Below, in pieces: positions 30,146 to 36,642 of a DNA stretch of 36,642 nt (the first letter of the stretch is position 1; the number at the start of each line of letters is the position of its first letter). Both the position numbers and the translations under genes were made by a program. The DNA comes from Desulfobacteraceae bacterium (lineage in GTDB: Bacteria > Desulfobacterota > Desulfobacteria > Desulfobacterales > JAABSP01), in contig JAABTD010000020.1 in the NCBI GenBank assembly GCA_011390065.1, forward strand, positions 1-36,642, in the 5' to 3' direction. The notes below the pieces were generated by a model. It was not told the origin of the DNA. It ran no database searches and saw only the letters and a program-made list of their open reading frames with translations.

Positions 30146-31996
30146 TCAGGGAAGGGAATAGGCAATCTCCGGCGGATAGATCGTCACTATGCCGGACAGG
30201 GTCGCGGCAAAGTAAAGCGGGATGACGCCGGGGGCAAGCGGATAAGGGCTTGGGCCGCCGGTCAGTTGTCCATTCAGATGGTTTTTCAGGTCGCCGTTGG
30301 AGAAGATGAAGGTCCCTTCTCCGGATGAGGCGGGCGAAAGGGGGGTGTCCCCGGCCAATAAATGGAAAGGCATGTCCTGCAGAGCGGTTACCGGGGGTTC
30401 GGCCCCGTCGGGGTTCGGGAGCAAAGGCGCGAGGAAGCGGCAGGAAAGGTCGATGCCCTTCAGGATGGAAACGCCATCGTCCCGGCCGGGCGGGGGCAAC
30501 CTTAGAATGCTGCCGTTATCCCCGGGCGACCCCAGCCACACCCCGGCCCCTTTGGCCACTGAGACCACGATCCAATAGGGTTGGGCGAACAGAACCAGGC
30601 GGGTTCCCAACGCGGCCTGATGATGGGCGGGGCGCCCTGCGGACCCGATGCGGACGTTGGCCGAAGCCAGGTTTTTTCCCGAAGGAACGTCGTTCCAGTC
30701 CTCCTGAAGGGATGCGTCGAGTTCCGTATCGGATTGATGGGCCATCAGGCCGAGGGAAATCGCCGTGACGGTCATGGGAGCGTCCGGCTCGATGCGAAAG
30801 GCGATTCGGCGATCGGTGGTCAGGGAGGCTCCTATGGACATATCGGGGGCGAGGGGTTCTCCGGCGGTGTTTTTCAAGGGCAGGGGAGGAGAGGGGCCGA
30901 AGTCGGCGGCCGCCCTCAGCCATACGGTTTCCACCAATGCACCGTCCGGGAGTTGCAGATGGATGGGCCGCATCTCCGGCGCGCCGCCCGGAAATCGGAG
31001 CCGTTGCTTCTCCCGCTTGAAGGGCCCGGATTTGCCGATGGAAAGGGTTTCCCGGATCAGGGCGTAATCGATGCTGAAATCGAGATCCAGCCGACAGGGC
31101 GCATCCGATTCGACCACCAGGCCGACGCGAAGGATATGGGGGACATCAGGTTCGGTTTCGGCGTTGCCGGCGTCATTCCTGAGCTTTTCAAGATAGGCGT
31201 CGAATTGGACCTGAAGGGCCTCGGCCAGTCTTTGGCCGGCGCCGGCGTTCACCTTTGCGGCAGCCGAAGACGCCCGGATTTCACCGGGCAATTGCCAGAA
31301 AAAGGTTTCGGGCTCATCGGTTCCCTCGCCGCCCGGAATGTAGGGGCGGGTCAGACCCATGCGCGGCCCTGTGGGGAAACACTGTATCCGGATGCTCGCC
31401 AGATCATCGACAGCCAGCGCCTTCACGTCGCCGCCCGAAGAGCGCCATTGAACAGCGAAGTCGGCGCTGACGAATTCGTCGGGCAGCGATGCGCCATTGT
31501 CAGCGGCGGCGGTGGGGCCGGGGGCCTCGGCATCCCCGTCCATGCGGAAAAAGGCGATGACCCCGTGATCAATGGCCGCCGGTCGGTCTTTCGAGTAGAC
31601 GACGGCCTGAGCGCCCTCAGGTTCGTCCACGACTTCCCGTTTTTTGACGGAAGTCTGCTTGTCTGCAAATCGGGACCGCATCGCTTCGCCGGCTTCAACC
31701 CCATGGATTTTCCATGGCCGGTCCAACCGCACCCGCACCCCGTTTTCCAGCCCGATGTCCGTGTCCAGAACGGCGGAAATCGGACTTTCTTCGGACAAAA
31801 CGTCATAAATCCCGGGGGTGAAGACCGCATTGAAATCGGTGGCGTCTTTGTTCACCCTGATCCGTTCCGGCTGACCGCCGGTCTTGAAGTCCAGCAAGAT
31901 GGTCCGGCGATAGGCAAATCCTCGGGGGCCATCGACCCGGTCTCTGATCTCCCGGGGGGTCGCGCCTCCGTCGACGGCGGTGATGGAGAGTTTCAT
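30146..31996 (-). CDS. Protein of unknown function, last gene of the four-gene cluster
   Basis: This 616-residue protein has no signal peptide or membrane segment. It starts MKLSITAVDGGATPREIRDR and reads as mostly beta-structured, with many short strands (VRVRLDRPWKIHGV, ADFAVQWRSSGGDVKALAV, PCRLDLDFSIDYALI) and one helical stretch at about 235-280 (SSAAAKVNAGAGQRLAEALQVQFDAYLEKLRND). Residues about 470-500 (RLVLFAQPYWIVVSVAKGAGVWLG) suggest a ligand- or partner-binding beta-sandwich. AGGGG lies six bases before the ATG, and the start follows the coiled-coil gene stop by three bases. I do not recognise the family; co-transcription with its neighbours is the main clue to function. Confidence 0.7.
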   Translation of the reverse strand: MKLSITAVDGGATPREIRDRVDGPRGFAYRRTILLDFKTGGQPERIRVNKDATDFNAVFTPGIYDVLSEESPISAVLDTDIGLENGVRVRLDRPWKIHGVEAGEAMRSRFADKQTSVKKREVVDEPEGAQAVVYSKDRPAAIDHGVIAFFRMDGDAEAPGPTAAADNGASLPDEFVSADFAVQWRSSGGDVKALAVDDLASIRIQCFPTGPRMGLTRPYIPGGEGTDEPETFFWQLPGEIRASSAAAKVNAGAGQRLAEALQVQFDAYLEKLRNDAGNAETEPDVPHILRVGLVVESDAPCRLDLDFSIDYALIRETLSIGKSGPFKREKQRLRFPGGAPEMRPIHLQLPDGALVETVWLRAAADFGPSPPLPLKNTAGEPLAPDMSIGASLTTDRRIAFRIEPDAPMTVTAISLGLMAHQSDTELDASLQEDWNDVPSGKNLASANVRIGSAGRPAHHQAALGTRLVLFAQPYWIVVSVAKGAGVWLGSPGDNGSILRLPPPGRDDGVSILKGIDLSCRFLAPLLPNPDGAEPPVTALQDMPFHLLAGDTPLSPASSGEGTFIFSNGDLKNHLNGQLTGGPSPYPLAPGVIPLYFAATLSGIVTIYPPEIAYSLP

Positions 31997-31999
31997 GGA

Positions 32000-33736
32000 T
32001 CAGCCCCTGATATCGATGCGGAACCGGTTGTAGTCGGTCTTGAAGGTGGAAAAATCGGTGTTGAACTTCTGGAAATCCGACTCGAAGCGTTGGATGTCGG
32101 TGGCGACGTTGCTGTAGTCCCGGCGGAACTGGTCGTATTGGTCTGCAAAAGACCGGTAATCGCTGGCGAACTGGTCATATTGGGTCCGGAAGCTTTCCAG
32201 TTCCTGGCGAGCGGCGCCGCTTGCGGCTTCCAGCGCGGTCGCCTCCTGGGTGAAGCGGCCGTAACTCTGACTGAAATTGGTATATTCCCGTGCGAATGCG
32301 TTATATTCGGCGGTGAATCGGGTGTAATCCTCCCGGAACCGGTCGTAGTTGATTTCCGCGGCGTTCAATCGGTTTTCGATGCCGGACAGCCGGTCGGCCA
32401 GGTCGCCGCTGACGGTCAACTGGCCGAAGCGGTCGTCCACCGCCTTTTTCAGGTTTGTGTTGACCCGTGCGACCGTGGCCAGGGTCCCCATGCTCCCGGC
32501 GCCGATGGCCCGGTGCGCAATGTCCAGGGCGGGCAGGAGGGTGAGTTGCGCGTCCAGGGGCAGGGTCTGGAGATCGGTGGCCATGTACCGGCGGATGGCC
32601 CGTTCCGCCACCTTCTGCCCGATGGCTTCGCCGGCCCGGCCCCGATGGTCGGCCACGTAGCCGTGGGTGCTGGCAAGCATCCGGTTCAGCAGCACATCCT
32701 TTTCGGTTTCGCCGTTGCCGGCCTTGCGGAGTTCGGCCCCCAGGCGGTCTTCATCCCGAAGGAGGGCCGCATAAGGCTGAAGCCAGGGACCGACCCAGTC
32801 CTTTAACCGCACCCGTCGGGCCGCCGCCGCCGTTACGGCGGAAGGATCTCCCGGCGGGTGGATCATGGCCGTGATCAGGGCGTCATGGAAATGCCAGTGG
32901 TTGAGCTGGGCCCGGGGGATGACGACATCCGCGGTTCGCGACCGCCAGATCTGGTAATGGATGTCCACGGCGCCGCGAAGATCGGAATTCCGTTTCCGAC
33001 CATATTCCATCGCCATGGATTGGAGAGACGCCAGCATGGCGATGGGGGCGGACGCCGACGGATCGAGGCGGCTCAGGGCGGTTTCAAGGGCCGCCTGCTG
33101 GGCCCGGGTGAGTTGTTCGGCAAAAGGGGACCGGAGGGTCGCCCGGGCTTTGCCGGCCGCGTCGGTGCGGAGGACGATGACAGGACCGGCGTCCATGCCG
33201 AAGCCGACAAAGGCCTGGAGAGTCCCCCAGGTGGCGGCGACGGTCAAATCGACATTGGCCCTGGGGCGGCCCGCGGCGGCGTCGAAAACCTCGATCAGCA
33301 GGTTCAGCGGCTGGCCCAGATACCCGCTTTCCTGCACCGGCCGCAGGGCAACCCGCAGTCCGGTTTCCCTGGCGGAGTGGAGGGCCGATACCGCTTCCCG
33401 GACTTCCCGGATCTCAGCCCGCAGCGCATCCATTTCCGACGACTTCGGCGCAGGGGTTCGGGGCAACCGTCCGGTGAGCGCCTGGACGATCTCCGTGAAC
33501 CGCTCCGGCCCCACCCACGGGACGTCATAAACCTGTTCCAGCGTTTCGAAGGCGCCGCCCAAGGCGGTGCGCCGGTCGAGAATCCGCTGCCCGACACCTA
33601 TGCCCACGTCCAGTTCGCCGGGGATCTCGACGGCATCGGCGATCTCCCGGGCGCTGGCCGCCCGGTTGAGGAAATCCAGGATCTTGCGAGCGTCGTCTCG
33701 GTCGATTTCCCGAGGTGTGAAATAGCGTTCGGCCAT
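32000..33736 (-). CDS. HhH, Ig-like and long aromatic coiled-coil protein
   Basis: This 578-residue protein has no signal peptide. Residues about 15-90 resemble a ComEA-like helix-hairpin-helix module (ARKILDFLNRAASAREIADA, then LEQVYDVPWVGPERFTEIVQAL). Residues about 128-203 look like a bacterial Ig-like domain (LTVAATWGTLQAFVGFG, VIVLRTDAAGKARATLRSPF). A helical core follows (about 205-440; DWVGPW at 313-318). Residues 450-576 form a coiled coil with unbroken 3-4 spacing of core positions, mostly Tyr and Phe (YDRF, YTRF, YNAF, YTNF, YGRF; later YDQF, YRSF, FQKF, FSTF, YNRF). The Ig-like and core parts are paralogous to the next upstream gene. The function is unknown; a fibre or stalk of a multi-protein assembly is plausible. 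Confidence 0.72.
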   Translation of the reverse strand: MAERYFTPREIDRDDARKILDFLNRAASAREIADAVEIPGELDVGIGVGQRILDRRTALGGAFETLEQVYDVPWVGPERFTEIVQALTGRLPRTPAPKSSEMDALRAEIREVREAVSALHSARETGLRVALRPVQESGYLGQPLNLLIEVFDAAAGRPRANVDLTVAATWGTLQAFVGFGMDAGPVIVLRTDAAGKARATLRSPFAEQLTRAQQAALETALSRLDPSASAPIAMLASLQSMAMEYGRKRNSDLRGAVDIHYQIWRSRTADVVIPRAQLNHWHFHDALITAMIHPPGDPSAVTAAAARRVRLKDWVGPWLQPYAALLRDEDRLGAELRKAGNGETEKDVLLNRMLASTHGYVADHRGRAGEAIGQKVAERAIRRYMATDLQTLPLDAQLTLLPALDIAHRAIGAGSMGTLATVARVNTNLKKAVDDRFGQLTVSGDLADRLSGIENRLNAAEINYDRFREDYTRFTAEYNAFAREYTNFSQSYGRFTQEATALEAASGAARQELESFRTQYDQFASDYRSFADQYDQFRRDYSNVATDIQRFESDFQKFNTDFSTFKTDYNRFRIDIRG

Positions 33737-33763
33737 GGCGTTAAGATGATGCCCGCGCGCCCA

Positions 33764-35296
33764 TTAGAAATTCCCCACGTTGGATTTGATCTCGCCGATA
33801 TGCGCGTTGATCTGGGCGAGGGTCCCCTGGAGCGTATCCTGATTGAGGGGGTCGATGGCCACCACCTTGTTCTCGATGTCGCTGAGGGAAACCTGGATCG
33901 CCTGGCCCACCTGGCGGGTGTTTTCCATCTCCAGACCCAACGTGGTCACCGATGCCTTGACCCCCGACACCTCCGCGGTCACGGCATTCACGCCGGATTC
34001 GGCCGCATCGACCTTGCCGGACATGGCGCCCACCTGGGCCGACTGACCCATCAGGGCATAGAAGGCGGACCCGCCGCGCACAGCTTCCCTGCCGCCGGTG
34101 AACTCCAGCACATCCATCTTCCGCTGGGTGGCGACCGCCCCTTTCACCGCGTCGGTCATCTTCGTTATGAAAGGGGGTGGGTCGGGAACATGGATCTGGT
34201 CCAGGGCGCGTTCCGCTGCGTGCAAGGTTTTCTGACGACCGATGATCCCCTTGTCCGAAACCCGTTCGGCCATGATGTCCCGGATGCCGCCGATGGAGAT
34301 TTCATAATCGGTAGTGATCTGTGATCCAAAGGCGTCTGCGATGCCGGCGGCCTCAACGACGATGTCGTCGAGGTACCCCCCGATCCAGCTGCCGACCCAA
34401 TCCCGGAAATCGATCTGGATGGAGGCGGTCCCCCGGCTGAAATCAGGGGTGCGGGGATCAATGTCGTTTTTGACCGAAGCGATGACCGTTGTCCGGTAGT
34501 TTCGCCAGCTGCCGCCGGCAAAGCCGTATTGCCCCTTGGCGATCCCGTCGTGGCGGTAGTAAGCGTCGGCCCATTTCCGGAAGGGATGGCTGCCGGACCG
34601 CTCGTAGGACGCGGCTACCGCGCCGAAGGCTTTCCGCGCCCTGGCGTCCTCGGGGGTGGCGGTCTCCATGATGATCCGGGCCAGGGTCATCTCCTCGCCT
34701 TCCACCGTGGCTTCCAGCATGTCGGCCACCTGGAGATGGTCCGATTCGGACAGATCCGCGGCATGATCCGCCCGGACCCGGACCCGTGCGATCCCCTGGT
34801 CGTTGACCTGAACCGACATGGCCCGATCCCCGACGCCCACGCGGGTGTTGAAGCCGCCCACGGCCTGGAGGCGGCCCCAGGAACAGAACAGATCGACCCA
34901 GGGCAGGGGATCGGGGACCGCGCCTTCCAGGGTCCGGACCCTGGCGGTGATTTCGGCAGGCTGACCAAGGGCGAAATGGACCTTGCCGGTCTCCAGGGTG
35001 ACCCGGTAATGGTCGCCCAGAGGGGCGAGACGGGTCAACGTCGTCTCCTGGGCCTGGTCGCTATCTTCCAGGGCCGCCACCCGGTCCTGCAGATCCGAAA
35101 TGTCGGCCGCGTGCTGCGCTGTCGTCGCGTCGAGCGCCGTCACTGCGTTCTTGATCGCCGTTACCTGCTTCTCAAGCGCGTCGCCCATGGCGATGATGCT
35201 TCCCACCAGGGTTTTCCAGTCTCCGGCCTGGATCAGCTGGCCGTCTTCCTTTTCCCTGATCGATTCCAGGGCTTTGATTGCCTCTTCAACGCTCAT
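33764..35296 (-). CDS. Ig-like and coiled-coil protein, paralogue of the downstream gene
   Basis: This 510-residue protein has no signal peptide. Residues about 1-85 are helical and coiled-coil (IKNAVTALDATTAQHAADIS, DLQDRVAALEDSDQAQE). Residues about 97-178 are Ig-like, with DLFCSWGRLQAVGGF and VQVNDQGIARVRVRA, matching AATWGTLQAFVGFG and LRTDAAGKARATLRS in the neighbour. A helical core (about 180-400) includes IDFRDWVGSWIGGYLDD, matching LKDWVGPWLQPY, and GIIGRQKTLHAAERALDQI. The C-terminal 90 residues are a coiled coil of ordinary small-residue type (SGKVDAAESGVNAVTAEVSG ... GTLAQINAHIGEIKSNVGNF). GGAGATGCATC precedes the ATG, and the start overlaps the stop of the propeller gene (ATGA). 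The frame open to 35866 is a shadow of that gene. Confidence 0.72.
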   Translation of the reverse strand: MSVEEAIKALESIREKEDGQLIQAGDWKTLVGSIIAMGDALEKQVTAIKNAVTALDATTAQHAADISDLQDRVAALEDSDQAQETTLTRLAPLGDHYRVTLETGKVHFALGQPAEITARVRTLEGAVPDPLPWVDLFCSWGRLQAVGGFNTRVGVGDRAMSVQVNDQGIARVRVRADHAADLSESDHLQVADMLEATVEGEEMTLARIIMETATPEDARARKAFGAVAASYERSGSHPFRKWADAYYRHDGIAKGQYGFAGGSWRNYRTTVIASVKNDIDPRTPDFSRGTASIQIDFRDWVGSWIGGYLDDIVVEAAGIADAFGSQITTDYEISIGGIRDIMAERVSDKGIIGRQKTLHAAERALDQIHVPDPPPFITKMTDAVKGAVATQRKMDVLEFTGGREAVRGGSAFYALMGQSAQVGAMSGKVDAAESGVNAVTAEVSGVKASVTTLGLEMENTRQVGQAIQVSLSDIENKVVAIDPLNQDTLQGTLAQINAHIGEIKSNVGNF

Positions 35297-36642
35297 GATG
35301 CATCTCCTCGAACGATGTCGCTTTCCACCGCCAGCAGAACCCGGACCCCCGCCGGCCGAACCCGGTTCATGGCTCCCCAGACCCGGTCCAGGATGGCCGG
35401 ATGGATCGATTCTCCCGCATGTCGCCGCTGGAGCCGGACGATGACGGAATATGGCCGGCGCGCGCGCCATTGGAACCAGACCGACGCCGCCGGCGGATAG
35501 GCGAAGACGACCCGGTCGAACCTGCTTTCCGGCCGTTTTTTCGGGGCCGGGTCCCGGAACCGGCCGGGATAGGGGGCGGTCACATCCGATGGCGGCGTCA
35601 TCAGCCGCCCTTCGGAGGACCACGCGGGGCCGTCTTTGGGGGGTATCGGACCAGGGGGCTCCACGGGGGGCTCCATGGAAAGATACCGCCAGTCCGACGG
35701 TCCCACCGGCATGCGCGGAGGCCCTGGAATGCCGCCCGGCAAGATCCGATCCTCGGTCGGCTTCACCCGCAGGACCAGCTCCGACGGATCCACGGTTTCC
35801 GACGGGGTGAACGCGCCGTCGGCCGGGTCCCAGGTTCCGAGATCGGCGATCACGCCGTCGGTCCACGTCATGGCCCGGACCGCAGTCTCTTCGCTGCTGC
35901 GCGGGGCGCCTTCATAAAGACCCCAGTCGGTCATGCCCGGACCGACCCGTTGCCAGCGCCCGCCGCTCAGGGTCCGGTTGAACCGCCAGGACCCCCGATC
36001 CTCAGGCGGCCGGCCTGCAGGATAGAAAAGGCCCGCCTTTCCCTGGGGAGTCCAGCGATGTTCGACTTCAATATACTGGGCTGTATCCCGGCCGTCAAAG
36101 CGGAACAGTCCCCGGTCGGCGCCGAAAAGGATGCGACCCAGCGGATCCTGCCCCATGGCGTGAACCGGCCCGTTCACGAGATCGGGAAAGGCCTCCAGAA
36201 AGGTTGTGTAGGTCAACCCGTCGGCTGAATGCGCCATGTATCGGGCCGCCCCTCGGTCCGTGCCGATCCATAGCGCGCTGTTCTGTCCCACGGCAAGACT
36301 CCGGACCGGGGGCAGAAAGACGTCGGCGGCGCCGGGGAGGTCGCCGGTTTCCAGCTTGATCCAGTCGGAGGCCTCGTCGGCGGCTCCCTGGCCGCTGTAG
36401 TGATAAAGATGATCCAGCCCCGGCTGATACTGGAACACGCCGAGATCGCCGCCGAAATAGAGGACGCCGTCGACATCCCGGGCAATGGCGCGTATGGGGG
36501 TCCCCTGAACGCCCAAAGGGATCAGGTCGTTTTCGGCGGAAAGGCGAAAGACCCCGGTATCGGCGCCCAGCAGCAGGTCGTTTCCGTCGGGGAGAAAGGC
36601 GTAGACGGCGGTTCCGGACAGGGCCGCCAGCGGATTCGCGGT
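35293..36642 (-). CDS. Beta-propeller protein with a short alpha/beta tail domain (5' end outside window)
   Basis: At least 449 residues are encoded, open through the right edge, so the true start lies outside. The N-terminal 220 residues show repeated propeller blades such as DVDGVLYFGGDLGVFQYQPG, SALWIGTDRGAARYM, GRILFGADRGLFRFDG and LLLGADTGVFRLSA, like the regulator-type propeller repeats of Reg_prop proteins. A Pro-rich linker follows (PPVEPPGPIPPKDGPAW). The last 85 residues (FDRVVFAYPPAASVWFQWRA ... PYSVIVRLQRRHAGESIHPA, ILDRVWGAMNRVRPAGVRVL) form an alpha/beta unit that recalls the end domains of some phage-tail baseplate proteins, a weak resemblance. Its stop overlaps the next gene start (ATGA). 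The role is unknown. Confidence 0.72.
   Translation of the reverse strand, partial: TANPLAALSGTAVYAFLPDGNDLLLGADTGVFRLSAENDLIPLGVQGTPIRAIARDVDGVLYFGGDLGVFQYQPGLDHLYHYSGQGAADEASDWIKLETGDLPGAADVFLPPVRSLAVGQNSALWIGTDRGAARYMAHSADGLTYTTFLEAFPDLVNGPVHAMGQDPLGRILFGADRGLFRFDGRDTAQYIEVEHRWTPQGKAGLFYPAGRPPEDRGSWRFNRTLSGGRWQRVGPGMTDWGLYEGAPRSSEETAVRAMTWTDGVIADLGTWDPADGAFTPSETVDPSELVLRVKPTEDRILPGGIPGPPRMPVGPSDWRYLSMEPPVEPPGPIPPKDGPAWSSEGRLMTPPSDVTAPYPGRFRDPAPKKRPESRFDRVVFAYPPAASVWFQWRARRPYSVIVRLQRRHAGESIHPAILDRVWGAMNRVRPAGVRVLLAVESDIVRGDAS

Noticed and set aside
30581-34324. Very long plus-strand open frames (741 and 488 codons) opposite the unknown cluster
   Set aside because: The minus-strand frames have ribosome-binding sites, ATGA junctions and regular heptads; the plus-strand frames have Gly/Arg-rich composition and no starts with suitable sites.
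1-36642. tRNA, rRNA, insertion sequences, integrase or attachment sites
   Set aside because: I saw no cloverleaf-like segment, ribosomal sequence, transposase or integrase gene, or flanking repeats by reading; dedicated RNA and IS searches were not possible.

Overview
The window is GC-rich, densely coded bacterial chromosome with short gaps, many 4-base ATGA/GTGA gene overlaps and no RNA genes that I can see. An anaerobic-type cobalamin gene set (cbiG with cobJ/cbiH), many two-component and ECF signalling genes, secreted proteins with calcium-binding dockerin-like repeats and an NTT-type carrier together suggest a Gram-negative anaerobe, most likely a Desulfobacterota (former Deltaproteobacteria) relative of Desulfosarcina or Desulfococcus. 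That placement is inference from gene style; no marker gene is present.

Layout. 1-1682 (minus): vapBC toxin-antitoxin genes behind a palindromic operator, with a GlxA/AraC-type regulator starting 15 bases after vapC and running off the left edge. 1897-8178 (minus): seven-gene cobalamin cluster cbiG-cobJ-cobO-like-cobQ-cobU-cobS-cobD, almost all overlapping; the CobO-like protein has lost its ATP-binding loop. 8480-11364 (plus): membrane histidine kinase followed by a receiver-kinase hybrid without its phospho-acceptor histidine. 11469-13908 (plus): ECF sigma factor, a membrane anti-sigma-like protein whose outer domain is a CBM48/AMPK glycogen-binding fold, a small lipoprotein with the same fold signature, and a secreted GGPG-repeat protein. 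Two matching ECF-style promoters (TGTAACCT, CGTT, identical 16-base spacer) precede the sigma gene and the GGPG gene. 13969-15150 (plus): calcium-repeat lipoprotein.

15272-18385 (minus): M14 zinc carboxypeptidase with a dockerin-like tail, LysE-family exporter, a broken yihY, and a small membrane protein. 18537-22054 (minus): UspA, Cache-PAS-PAS histidine kinase and NarL-type regulator in one operon. 22261-29641 holds a lipoprotein acid phosphatase, an NTT-type nucleotide carrier, two convergent class-A beta-lactamase-like hydrolases overlapping by 41 bases, and a secreted 972-residue dikinase-like protein with the domain order of glucan water dikinase. 29827-30105 is a gene remnant.

30146-36642 (minus) is the end of a larger operon of four unfamiliar proteins without signal peptides: a beta-propeller protein (cut by the right edge), two tandem paralogues that share an Ig-like and helical core, one of which ends in an unbroken coiled coil of about 18 heptads with a Tyr/Phe core, and a 616-residue protein. 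The best candidates for undescribed systems are this four-gene cluster, the carbohydrate-binding ECF module, and the phosphatase/NTT/hydrolase/secreted-dikinase locus.
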